Shown: piece after piece, positions 34,718-42,636 of the stretch
How the letters are laid out: each line of letters starts with the position of its first letter
Position numbering within the stretch: the stretch's first letter is position 1
Assembly (NCBI RefSeq): GCF_001665395.1
Contig: NZ_LZSG01000047.1
Coordinates: 1 to 64,000, forward strand
DNA: 64,000 bases
Reading direction: 5' to 3'
Source: Mycobacterium sp. 1164966.3
Lineage (GTDB): Bacteria > Actinomycetota > Actinomycetes > Mycobacteriales > Mycobacteriaceae
The notes under the pieces: generated by a model
Databases searched by the model: none
The model's input: only the letters and a program-made list of their open reading frames with translations
What the model was told of the DNA's origin: nothing
Program-made: the position numbers and the translations under genes

Positions 34718-35515
34718 ATGGTGGCGACGCTGTTCTACATCGACGCACTGCCCGAAGTCGGCGCGCTGGCCGTCGTAGCCGGCGACGAAGGGTTCCACGC
34801 CGCCACGGTGCGCCGGATCCGTCCCGGCGAGCAGCTGATGCTCGGCGATGGGATGGGTGGGCTGGCGCGCTGCCAGGTGGAGCGCGCCGGACGTGATGGG
34901 CTGGCTGCCAGGGTGCAGGAGCGTTGGAGCGCCGCGCCGGCGCATCCGCCGGTGACGGTGGTGCAGGCGTTGCCCAAGTCCGAGCGCTCGGAGTTGGCGA
35001 TCGAATTGGCCACCGAGGCCGGCGCCGACGCTTTCGTCGCCTGGCACGCGGCCCGCTGCGTGGCCAACTGGGACGGCACCCGGGTCGACAAGGGTCTGCG
35101 CCGATGGCGTGCGGTGGCGCGTTCGGCGGCCCGGCAATCCCGTCGCGCGCACATCCCGCACGTCGACGGCGTACTGTCCACCGCGGCGCTGGTCGAGCGG
35201 GTCCACGACGAGGTGACCGCCGGCGCCGCCGTGCTCGTACTGCACGAGGCGGGAACGGATCGGCTCGCTGACGTATTCGCTGATGATGCTGTGGCACAAG
35301 CGGATTCGCTGATGCTCGTGGTCGGCCCCGAGGGCGGCATCGCGCCGGACGAGATCGCGGCGCTGGCCGGGGCGGGTGCCGTCGCGGTCCGGCTCGGTCC
35401 GACCGTGCTGCGCACGTCGACCGCGGCCGCGGTGGCGTTGGGCGCGCTGGGCGTGCTTACGGGGCGATGGGAGCCCGGTGCCGGGTGTGAACGGCACGAC
35501 GCGACACGCCGATGA
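34718..35515 (+). CDS. rsmE: 16S rRNA m3U1498 methyltransferase RsmE
   Basis: A 265-residue SPOUT-fold methyltransferase that methylates U1498 of 16S rRNA. The N-terminal PUA-like part (about 1-75) is followed by the SPOUT core with LPKSERSELAIELATEAGAD, the RRWRAVARSAARQSRR segment and the S-adenosylmethionine knot LVVGPEGGIAPDEI and RLGPTVLRTSTAA. It follows dnaJ2 by 22 bases and precedes phoH, as in M. tuberculosis (Rv2372c), except that the PE_PGRS and hypothetical genes found there are missing. Confidence 0.95.
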   Translation: MVATLFYIDALPEVGALAVVAGDEGFHAATVRRIRPGEQLMLGDGMGGLARCQVERAGRDGLAARVQERWSAAPAHPPVTVVQALPKSERSELAIELATEAGADAFVAWHAARCVANWDGTRVDKGLRRWRAVARSAARQSRRAHIPHVDGVLSTAALVERVHDEVTAGAAVLVLHEAGTDRLADVFADDAVAQADSLMLVVGPEGGIAPDEIAALAGAGAVAVRLGPTVLRTSTAAAVALGALGVLTGRWEPGAGCERHDATRR

Positions 35516-35624
35516 CGCGTCGTCATATTCACAGTCGACGGGTAGGACGCCGTCGCCACCGGCGGTAGACTGACGGTTCACAGTCCGGGTCAGGATCTCG
35601 GAGAAAGCAGGCATCGGAAACCAC

Positions 35625-37760
35625 GTGACGCCCCGCGAGACCAGCGCTGCTGACGCAGCTGGAGCCCGGCAGGCCGACGCTCAAGTTCGCAGCAGCATCG
35701 ATGTTCCGCCCGATCTCGTCGTCGGCTTGCTGGGCTCGTCAGATGAGAATCTGCGCGCCCTCGAACGCACCTTGAATGCCGATCTGCATGTGCGAGGCAA
35801 CGCCGTCACCCTGTCCGGAGAGGCGGCCGATGTCGCGCTGGCCGAGCGAGCGATAACCGAGTTGGTGGCCATCGTGGCCGCGGGGCAGCCGTTGACACCG
35901 GAGGTGGTGCGGCACAGTGTCGCCATGCTGGTCGGCACCGGAAACGAGTCACCGGCCGAAGTGCTGACGCTGGACATCCTGTCGCGCCGCGGCAAGACGA
36001 TCCGGCCCAAGACGCTCAACCAGAAACGCTATGTCGACGCCATCGACGCCAACACCATCGTCTTCGGCGTCGGCCCGGCCGGCACCGGAAAGACGTATCT
36101 CGCGATGGCCAAGGCGGTCAACGCGCTGCAGACCAAGCAGGTGACCCGGATCATCCTGACCCGTCCGGCGGTGGAAGCCGGTGAGCGCCTTGGCTTTCTG
36201 CCAGGAACGCTTAGCGAGAAGATCGACCCGTACCTGCGGCCGTTGTATGACGCGCTGTACGACATGATGGATCCCGAGCTGATCCCAAAGCTGATGTCCG
36301 CCGGGGTAATCGAGGTGGCACCGTTGGCATATATGCGGGGGAGGGCGCAGCCGGTATCGACGAAGGTCTTGACTCCCAACGGTTTTCGACCGATCGGTGA
36401 CCTGGTGGTCGGTGATTTCGTGATCGGCTCGGACGGGCGTCCGACGGGAGTTTTGGGCGTCTATCCGCAGGGCTTCAAGGAGATCTATCGCGTCTCAGCA
36501 CAGGACGGCTCATCGACGCTTGCGTCCGGTGACCACCTTTGGTCGGTGTATACGCGAAGTGATCGCCGACGAGGGATGCCACCCCGGGTGTTGCAAACCA
36601 AGGAGATGATCGGCAACCTCCGCGCCGCCCACTACCACCGCTACGAACTTCCAATGTTGAGTGGGCCGGTGCAGTTCGGGCCACGACCGGTGCCTCTCGA
36701 CCCATACGCCCTTGGATTGCTCTTGGGCGATGGATGTCTCACCTGTTCGACTACACCCAGCTCCGCGACGGCCGACGCCGAGCTGGCTGAGTCGCTGGGC
36801 CGGCTGATCCCTGGAATCCAAGTGCGCCGGAAATCCGACGTCGACTACATCCTGAACCGCATAACTCGTCCCGGCGAGGTAATCACGATCGCGAATCCGG
36901 TCACGAGTGCACTTCGCCAGCTAGGCCTCGCGGGTACGCGGTCGTCCACCAAGTTCGTGCCTGAGAATTACCTCTTCAATTCGCCCGATGTACGGCTCGC
37001 GGTTCTGCAGGGTCTGCTCGATTCTGACGGTGGTTCAGTCACTCAATGTGGGCGCACGTGCCGCATTCAATTCACGACGGTCTCCGACCGGCTGCGTGAT
37101 GACATGGTGTTCCTGGTGCAATCGCTCGGTGGGGTCGTATACCACCGCACCAAGGCGACATTGGGGCGCGAGCCAGGACTAGCGCGTGGCCGAGCGGTAC
37201 ACCACCGATCGGACGCACACCTGCTTGATATCCGTCTGCCGGCCGGAGTCGTCCCGTTCCGGCTCGCGCGCAAGGCCGCGAAGTACGACGCAACTGGCGG
37301 CGGGCGGGTAATGCGCTTCGTCGATCGAATCGAGCCTGCGGGCACCGAGGAGGCCGTGTGCATCCAGGTTGCGGCCGCCGACTCTTTGTACGTCACCGAA
37401 GACTTCCTGCTCACGCACAACACTTTGAACGACGCGTTCATCGTCCTCGACGAGGCGCAGAACACCACCGCCGAGCAGATGAAGATGTTCCTCACCAGGC
37501 TGGGCTTCGGATCGAAGGTCGTCGTCACCGGCGACGTCACCCAGGTCGATCTACCCGGCGGCGCCAGATCCGGCCTGCGTTCGGCGATCGACATCCTGGA
37601 CAGCGTCGACGACATCCACATCTCCGAGCTGACCAGCGTCGATGTGGTGCGCCATCGGCTGGTCTCGGAGATCGTCGATGCCTACGCGAAATACGAGGAG
37701 CCCGGCTCGGGCATGAATCGGGCGGCTCGGCGCGCGTCCGGCATCCGCAGTCGCCGATGA
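35625..37760 (+). CDS. phoH: PhoH-like ATPase interrupted by an intein
   Basis: A 711-codon gene whose spliced product would be 352 residues, the length of M. tuberculosis PhoH1 (Rv2368c). PhoH proteins are cytoplasmic P-loop ATPases, linked in this family to RNA processing next to ybeY. The extein has an N-terminal domain (about 25-85), Walker A GPAGTGKT and, after the intein, Walker B FIVLDEAQNTT. The insertion sits between MRGR and TLNDAF, in front of Walker B, so splicing is required for activity. The start is a GTG at 35625. ybeY follows after 10 bases. Confidence 0.95.
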   Translation: MTPRETSAADAAGARQADAQVRSSIDVPPDLVVGLLGSSDENLRALERTLNADLHVRGNAVTLSGEAADVALAERAITELVAIVAAGQPLTPEVVRHSVAMLVGTGNESPAEVLTLDILSRRGKTIRPKTLNQKRYVDAIDANTIVFGVGPAGTGKTYLAMAKAVNALQTKQVTRIILTRPAVEAGERLGFLPGTLSEKIDPYLRPLYDALYDMMDPELIPKLMSAGVIEVAPLAYMRGRAQPVSTKVLTPNGFRPIGDLVVGDFVIGSDGRPTGVLGVYPQGFKEIYRVSAQDGSSTLASGDHLWSVYTRSDRRRGMPPRVLQTKEMIGNLRAAHYHRYELPMLSGPVQFGPRPVPLDPYALGLLLGDGCLTCSTTPSSATADAELAESLGRLIPGIQVRRKSDVDYILNRITRPGEVITIANPVTSALRQLGLAGTRSSTKFVPENYLFNSPDVRLAVLQGLLDSDGGSVTQCGRTCRIQFTTVSDRLRDDMVFLVQSLGGVVYHRTKATLGREPGLARGRAVHHRSDAHLLDIRLPAGVVPFRLARKAAKYDATGGGRVMRFVDRIEPAGTEEAVCIQVAAADSLYVTEDFLLTHNTLNDAFIVLDEAQNTTAEQMKMFLTRLGFGSKVVVTGDVTQVDLPGGARSGLRSAIDILDSVDDIHISELTSVDVVRHRLVSEIVDAYAKYEEPGSGMNRAARRASGIRSRR
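36345..37421 (+). mobile_element. class 3 intein with LAGLIDADG endonuclease in PhoH
   Basis: A 359-residue in-frame intein. It begins with Ala, not Cys or Ser (AQPVSTKVLTPNG), and ends DFLLTHN followed by extein Thr. It has the WCT triplet of class 3 inteins: Trp66 in block B (GDHLW), Cys339 in block F (AVCIQV) and Thr357 in block G (LTHN). In this class the block F Cys starts splicing directly. Two endonuclease motifs, LGLLLGDGC (123-131) and LQGLLDSDGG (221-230), indicate a full-length homing endonuclease domain. The boundaries come from the uninterrupted MRGR-TLNDAF order known in other PhoH proteins. Confidence 0.9.
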
Positions 37761-37770
37761 TGAGCATCTT

Positions 37771-38304
37771 ATGAGCATCGAAGTATCCAACGAGTCGGGT
37801 ATCGACGTCTCGGAGACGGAACTGGTCAGCGTCGCACGCTTTGTCATCGCCAAGATGGACGTCAACCCGGCCGCCGAGCTGTCGATGATGCTGCTGGACA
37901 CCGCGGCCATGGCCGACCTGCACATGCGCTGGATGGACCTACCCGGGCCGACAGACGTGATGAGCTTCCCGATGGACGAGCTCGAGCCGGGTGGCCGCCC
38001 CGACGCTCCCGAGCCGGGCCCGGCCATGTTGGGCGATATCGTGCTGTGCCCCGAATTCGCCGCCGAGCAGGCGCTGGCCGCCGGACATAGCCTCGGACAT
38101 GAATTGGCGCTGTTGACAATTCACGGTGTCCTCCATCTATTGGGCTACGACCACGGCGATCCGGACGAGGAAAAGGAGATGTTCGCGCTGCAGGATAGGC
38201 TGCTCGAGGAATGGGTCGCCGACCAGGTCGAGGCTTACCGGCAGGACCGTCAAGAGGAACGAGACCGCCGGTTGCTGGACAAGTCAAGGTATTTCGACAG
38301 TTGA
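37771..38304 (+). CDS. ybeY: endoribonuclease YbeY
   Basis: A 177-residue metalloprotein needed for 16S rRNA maturation and ribosome quality control. The zinc-binding HGVLHLLGYDH motif (HxxxHxxGxDH) is near residue 117, preceded by the family segment LPGPTDVMSFPMDE. The ATG at 37771 lies 10 bases after phoH. The stop overlaps the TTG start of the next gene. The phoH-ybeY-CBS protein-era order is widely conserved. Confidence 0.95.
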   Translation: MSIEVSNESGIDVSETELVSVARFVIAKMDVNPAAELSMMLLDTAAMADLHMRWMDLPGPTDVMSFPMDELEPGGRPDAPEPGPAMLGDIVLCPEFAAEQALAAGHSLGHELALLTIHGVLHLLGYDHGDPDEEKEMFALQDRLLEEWVADQVEAYRQDRQEERDRRLLDKSRYFDS

Positions 38305-39593
38305 CCGGTTGGCTCCAGCTGCTAGGCGCTCTCGCGCTCATTTGTCTCAGTGGGCTTTTCGCAGCGATCGACGCCGCCGTGAGCACCGTCTCGCTGGCCC
38401 GGGTGCAGGAATTGTTGCGCGACAAGCGCCCCGGCGCGGTTGCCCTGTCCAAGGTGATGGCCGAACGGCCCCGCTACATCAATCTGGTCGTGCTGCTGCG
38501 CATTACGTGTGAAATCAATGCCACGGTGCTGCTGGTGGTGTTCCTCTACGACAACGTCGGCTTGCATTGGGGCTTGTTCGGCGCCGCCGTCACCATGGTG
38601 CTGGTGAACTTCGTCGTGATCGGGGTAGGCCCGCGCACCCTCGGCCGCCAGCATGCCTATTCCATCTCGTTGGCGACTGCTCTTCCGCTGCAAGCGATCT
38701 CGTGGCTGTTGATGCCGATCAGCCGGTTACTGGTGGTGGTGGGCAATGCGCTGACACCCGGCCCGGGTCTGAGAAACGGGCCGTTCGCGTCGGAGATCGA
38801 GTTGCGAGAAGTCGTCGACCTGGCCCAGCAACGCGGCGTGGTCGCCGCCGACGAACGCCGGATGATCGAGTCGGTCTTCGAACTCGGCGACACTCCGGCC
38901 CGCGAAGTGATGGTGCCGCGCACGGAGATGGTCTGGATCGAAAGTGACGAGTCGGCCGGCCACGCCACCGCGTTGGCGGTACGCAGTGGGCACTCCCGGA
39001 TCCCGGTGATCGGTGAGAACGTCGACGACATCGTCGGTGTTGTCTACCTGAAAGACCTTGTCGCGCAGACTTTTCTGGCTCACGACGGTGGCCGGGACAC
39101 CACGGTTGCACAAGTGATGCGGCCGGCGGTCTTCGTACCGGACTCCAAGCCGATCGATGCGTTGCTGCGCGAGATGCAGCGCGACCGCAACCACATGGCG
39201 TTGCTGGTCGACGAATACGGTGCGATAGCGGGGTTGGTGAGCATCGAAGACGTGCTGGAGGAAATTGTCGGCGAGATCGCCGACGAGTACGACGATGCCG
39301 AGACAGCTCCGGTGGAAGACCTGGGGGACAAACGTTTCCGGGTTTCGGCACGGCTGCCGATCGAAGACGTGGGCGAGCTGTATGGCGTGGAGTTCGACGA
39401 GGATCTCGACGTCGACACGGTGGGCGGTCTGCTGGCACTGGAGTTGGGCAGGGTGCCACTGCCAGGCGCCGAGGTGATCTCCCACGGCCTGCGGCTGCAT
39501 GCCGAGGGCGGCCCCGACCCTCGAGGACGGGTACGTGTCGGCACCGTCTTGCTGAGCCCAGCCGAGCCGGAGGAGAACGCCCACGATGGTTGA
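38301..39593 (+). CDS. CNNM/CorC-type membrane protein with CBS domains
   Basis: A 430-residue protein with an N-terminal four-helix DUF21/CNNM membrane domain (about 1-150), a paired CBS domain (about 205-325; HSRIPVIGENVDDIVGVVYL and NHMALLVDEYGAIAGLVSIED) and a C-terminal CorC/HlyC domain. Such proteins are implicated in Mg2+ and Co2+ efflux or resistance. I use the TTG at 38301, which overlaps the ybeY stop (TTGA) and gives MTGWLQLLG, matching the start of Rv2366c. The open frame extends back to 38211 within ybeY and is not used. It overlaps the next gene by 8 bases. Confidence 0.9.
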   Translation: MTGWLQLLGALALICLSGLFAAIDAAVSTVSLARVQELLRDKRPGAVALSKVMAERPRYINLVVLLRITCEINATVLLVVFLYDNVGLHWGLFGAAVTMVLVNFVVIGVGPRTLGRQHAYSISLATALPLQAISWLLMPISRLLVVVGNALTPGPGLRNGPFASEIELREVVDLAQQRGVVAADERRMIESVFELGDTPAREVMVPRTEMVWIESDESAGHATALAVRSGHSRIPVIGENVDDIVGVVYLKDLVAQTFLAHDGGRDTTVAQVMRPAVFVPDSKPIDALLREMQRDRNHMALLVDEYGAIAGLVSIEDVLEEIVGEIADEYDDAETAPVEDLGDKRFRVSARLPIEDVGELYGVEFDEDLDVDTVGGLLALELGRVPLPGAEVISHGLRLHAEGGPDPRGRVRVGTVLLSPAEPEENAHDG

Positions 39594-39906
39594 GTCGCTG
39601 GATGCCGAGGATGCCAAGCTGGTCACGCTCGCGCGGTCCGCGATGGCTCGCGCCGAATCCGAAAGTGCTGCCGCCGTGCGCGATACCGACGGGCGCACCT
39701 ATGCAGCCGCGGCGGTGAACTTGTCGACGCTGCAGCTGACCGGCCTGCAGGCGGCGGTGGCCGCGGCCGCATCAAGCGGGACGAAAGCGCTCGAGGCGGT
39801 GGTGCTGGTTGCCGGATCCGCCGACGACCCCGGCATCGCCGCGGTACGCGAGCTGTCGCCGACGGCATCGGTGATCATCACCGATCAAGCCGGTAACCCG
39901 TTGTGA
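39586..39906 (+). CDS. degenerate cytidine deaminase-like protein
   Basis: A 106-residue protein occupying the slot where many bacteria carry cdd between the CBS protein and era. Its layout resembles a short cytidine deaminase (TYAAAAVNLSTLQLTGLQAAV, then VVLVAGSADDPGIAAVREL), but the zinc ligands are missing: the usual (C/H)AE becomes GLQ and PCxxC becomes PGIAAV. It is therefore unlikely to deaminate nucleosides. The homologue in M. tuberculosis is Rv2365c. Its GTGA overlap with era suggests translational coupling. The fold link is inference from context and pattern. Confidence 0.7.
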   Translation: MVESLDAEDAKLVTLARSAMARAESESAAAVRDTDGRTYAAAAVNLSTLQLTGLQAAVAAAASSGTKALEAVVLVAGSADDPGIAAVRELSPTASVIITDQAGNPL

Positions 39907-40829
39907 CCCTCCCCGACATGACTGAATTCCGTTCCGGCTTCGTGTGTTTGGTCGGCAGGCCGAACACCGGCAAGTCGACGCTGACGAACGCACTGGTGGG
40001 CGTCAAGGTCGCGATCACCTCGACCAAGCCACAGACCACTCGGCACACCATCCGCGGAATCGTGCACAGGAGCGGGGATTTCCAGATCATCCTGGTCGAT
40101 ACTCCGGGCCTGCACCGGCCGCGGACCCTGCTCGGCAAACGCCTCAACGACTTGGTCCGCGACACCTACGCCGAGGTTGACGTCATCGGGTTGTGCATCC
40201 CGGCCGACGAGGCGATCGGTCCCGGAGACCGGTGGATCGTCGAGCAGATCCGCTCGATAGCACCGAACACAAAGCTTGTCGTCATCGTCACCAAGATCGA
40301 CAAAGTGTCCAAGGACCGGGTGGCCGCGCAGTTGGTCGCGGCCAGCGAGCTGGTACGTAGCTCCGCCCACCCCGCCGAAGTCGTCCCGGTGTCGGCAGTG
40401 ACCGGTGAACAGATCGACGTGCTGATCGACGTGCTGGCGGCGGCGCTGCCCCCCGGGCCGGCGTATTACCCCGACGGTGAGCTGACCGACGAACCGGAGG
40501 AGATTCTGATGGCCGAGCTCATCCGCGAGGCCGCGCTCGAAGGCGTGCGTGACGAGCTGCCGCACTCGCTGGCAGTGGTGATCGACGAGGTCAGCCCACG
40601 CGAGGGGCGTGACGACCTGACCGACGTGTACGCGGTGCTCTACGTCGAACGGCCCAGCCAGAAGGGGATCGTCATCGGCAAGGGGGGAGCGCGGCTGCGT
40701 GAAGTGGGTACCGCCGCCCGTCAACAAATCGAGAAGCTGCTGGGCACCAAGATCTATCTCGACCTGCGGGTCAAGGTCGCCAAGAATTGGCAACAGGATC
40801 CCAAACAGCTTGGACGGCTTGGCTTTTGA
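39903..40829 (+). CDS. era: GTPase Era
   Basis: A 308-residue ribosome-assembly GTPase that binds the 3' end of 16S rRNA. G1 is GRPNTGKS, G3 DTPG and G4 TKID, followed by a C-terminal KH domain (GIVIGKGGARLREVGTAAR). The GTG at 39903 overlaps the upstream stop. Length matches family norms. Confidence 0.96.
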   Translation: MTLPDMTEFRSGFVCLVGRPNTGKSTLTNALVGVKVAITSTKPQTTRHTIRGIVHRSGDFQIILVDTPGLHRPRTLLGKRLNDLVRDTYAEVDVIGLCIPADEAIGPGDRWIVEQIRSIAPNTKLVVIVTKIDKVSKDRVAAQLVAASELVRSSAHPAEVVPVSAVTGEQIDVLIDVLAAALPPGPAYYPDGELTDEPEEILMAELIREAALEGVRDELPHSLAVVIDEVSPREGRDDLTDVYAVLYVERPSQKGIVIGKGGARLREVGTAARQQIEKLLGTKIYLDLRVKVAKNWQQDPKQLGRLGF

Positions 40830-40951
40830 TCCGTTCTGAGTAGCTCCCGTCGGCAGATCCGTTGTGGTTCGAACGGATGACGTTGAATTGCGGCGTTTCA
40901 CTGCGTGGTGGCCGGGTACCGGCACAAGAAGCGTTGCCGAAGGGAGAAAGT

Positions 40952-41536
40952 ATGGAAGCGTTGGATTTTCTGCGTCAGGACCACCAGAGCGTGTTGGGGA
41001 TGTTGCAGGTTCTCGATGGTGCGCCGAAGGGAACGGGTGCGGTGATGAGTGGCCTGCGGACGATGGTGGAGAACCTGGTTATCGCCGAGTCGCAGCACGA
41101 GGCGATCGAGGAGCAGTTGTTCTGGCCGGCGGTACGGCAGGCGCTCGATGACGGCGACGAATTGGCCGACCGAGCCGTCGAGCAGGAGCAGGAAGGAAAG
41201 CAGTTGCTGCAGCGGCTCGCAGACGGCCAACCCGGCGAGGGCGAGTACCACGAAGCGCTGCAGGAGTTCGTCAAGGCCGGTCGCGAGCACATCCGCTACG
41301 AGCAGGAGGTGGTGTGGCCCAGGTTCGCTGCGGCGGTGAGCCTCGCCGAACGGCGAAAGCTCGGCGAGAAGCTGGAGAGCGCCAAAAAGACGGCGCCCAC
41401 TCGGCCACATCCCAACACCCCGCCCAGCGCGACGGTACAAAAGACGATGGGCGCCGGTGCGGCTTTCGTCGACCATGTTCGCGACGCGGTCACCGGCCGG
41501 TCCGGAAAAAATCCTCCCGACCCGCAGATCCACTGA
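40952..41536 (+). CDS. hemerythrin-like (HHE) protein
   Basis: A 194-residue protein with a hemerythrin-type four-helix bundle, which could bind a di-iron centre. Candidate ligands are His in RQDHQSV, ESQHEAIEEQLFWP and EHIRYEQEVVWP, the expected spacing. A Lys/Pro-rich tail follows (about 137-194). The ATG at 40952 has a clear AGGGAGAAAG site; an open frame reaches back to 40862 without support. It faces a manganese catalase across a shared terminator, suggesting an oxidative-stress role. In M. tuberculosis era is followed directly by amiA2, so this pair is an insertion relative to that genome. Confidence 0.85.
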   Translation: MEALDFLRQDHQSVLGMLQVLDGAPKGTGAVMSGLRTMVENLVIAESQHEAIEEQLFWPAVRQALDDGDELADRAVEQEQEGKQLLQRLADGQPGEGEYHEALQEFVKAGREHIRYEQEVVWPRFAAAVSLAERRKLGEKLESAKKTAPTRPHPNTPPSATVQKTMGAGAAFVDHVRDAVTGRSGKNPPDPQIH

Positions 41537-41547
41537 CCCGAGGCAAG

Positions 41548-41577
41548 AAATGGGCCGGCGTGCGTGCCGGCCCATTT
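41548..41577. terminator. bidirectional terminator hairpin
   Basis: A perfect 12-base stem, AAATGGGCCGGC and GCCGGCCCATTT, around a 6-base loop. It lies between the convergent hemerythrin-like and manganese catalase genes. The terminal A and T runs suit either direction. Confidence 0.85.
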
Positions 41578-41591
41578 CGATTGCGCTCCGA

Positions 41592-42488
41592 TCAGGTGGC
41601 GGGAACGTGGTGTTCGTGGGTGAACGGCTTGGCTTCGGGCACCGCGGGTGTGCCGACGGCATCGCTCTGCGCTCCCTTGTTCTGCCGTATGTCGCTGCCG
41701 AGCCACTGCGTGGTAGGCGTTTCGACATAGCGCCATTCCGTGCCCTCGGGCCACGGTCCTTGTCCCTCGTTCCACGGCCCGCGCACTGACTCGGCGCCGT
41801 CGGACATGTTGAAAGCGACGTTCTGGAACCGCTCGTCGCCGGAGAGCACCCCGGGCGGGAAGTTGACCGGCAGGTCGTTGAGCGCCGCGGTGAACTGCTG
41901 ATAGTGCGCGACCTCGCGGGTCATCAAGAACGTCAGGGTGTCCTGGACACCGGGGTCGTCGGTGAACTGCTTGAGATACTCGTAGACGATCTTGGCCCGC
42001 GACTCGGCAGCCAGGTTGCTCCGCAGGTCAACCGACGGGTCACCGTTGGAGTTGACGTAGGCGCCCGACCACGGCACGCCCTGCGCATTGCTGACATCGG
42101 GGCCGCCGCCGGTGAGGGCGAGGTAAAGCGGGTTCACCTGCGCCACCTGGTGGATGAGGTCGTCACGCCCAGTGTTTCCAGCGACTAGCGGCATCCAGTT
42201 GCAGATCTCATTGGCGTTCTTGAGGTCGTCGTTCAGTCCGTCCAGCAGCATCGTGATCAACGAGCCCACCATCTCCAGGTGGCTGAGTTCCTCGGTCGCG
42301 ATGTCCATGAAGAGGTCGTACATCTTGGGGTTCTTGCCGCGCAGGATGAACGCCTGGGTGAAGTACTGCATCGCGGCCTTGAGCTCGCCGTTGGCGCCAC
42401 CGAACTGCTCCTGCAGCAGGGTGGCGAACCGAGGATCCGGTTTTTGGACTCGCACTTCGAACTGAAGGTCCTTGTTGTGAATGAACAT
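41592..42488 (-). CDS. manganese-containing (non-haem) catalase
   Basis: A 298-residue ferritin-like protein that dismutates hydrogen peroxide at a dimanganese site. The start MFIHNKDLQFEV and segment GGANGELKAAMQYFTQAF are typical. Candidate metal ligands are Glu in GELKAAMQY, ATEELSHLEM (Glu and His) and, in the second half, Glu in AAESRAKIVYEYL and EVAHYQQF. The usual C-terminal tail is present. The ATG at 42488 follows a gap of about 150 bases from amiA2 upstream. Not part of the M. tuberculosis gene order here. Confidence 0.92.
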   Translation of the reverse strand: MFIHNKDLQFEVRVQKPDPRFATLLQEQFGGANGELKAAMQYFTQAFILRGKNPKMYDLFMDIATEELSHLEMVGSLITMLLDGLNDDLKNANEICNWMPLVAGNTGRDDLIHQVAQVNPLYLALTGGGPDVSNAQGVPWSGAYVNSNGDPSVDLRSNLAAESRAKIVYEYLKQFTDDPGVQDTLTFLMTREVAHYQQFTAALNDLPVNFPPGVLSGDERFQNVAFNMSDGAESVRGPWNEGQGPWPEGTEWRYVETPTTQWLGSDIRQNKGAQSDAVGTPAVPEAKPFTHEHHVPAT

Positions 42489-42636
42489 TGGCTGCTCCTA
42501 GGGCTGTTGGCTTGATCGAGATCGCCGTCGTGTACCCGGCACTTTCGGCGCTAAACGTCGGCCTGCGCAGCCAACTGAACAAGAGAAGCGTTCGGCGACA
42601 ACCGGTTCGGCGGCGCTGTGTCGGTGAACGGAGTCG

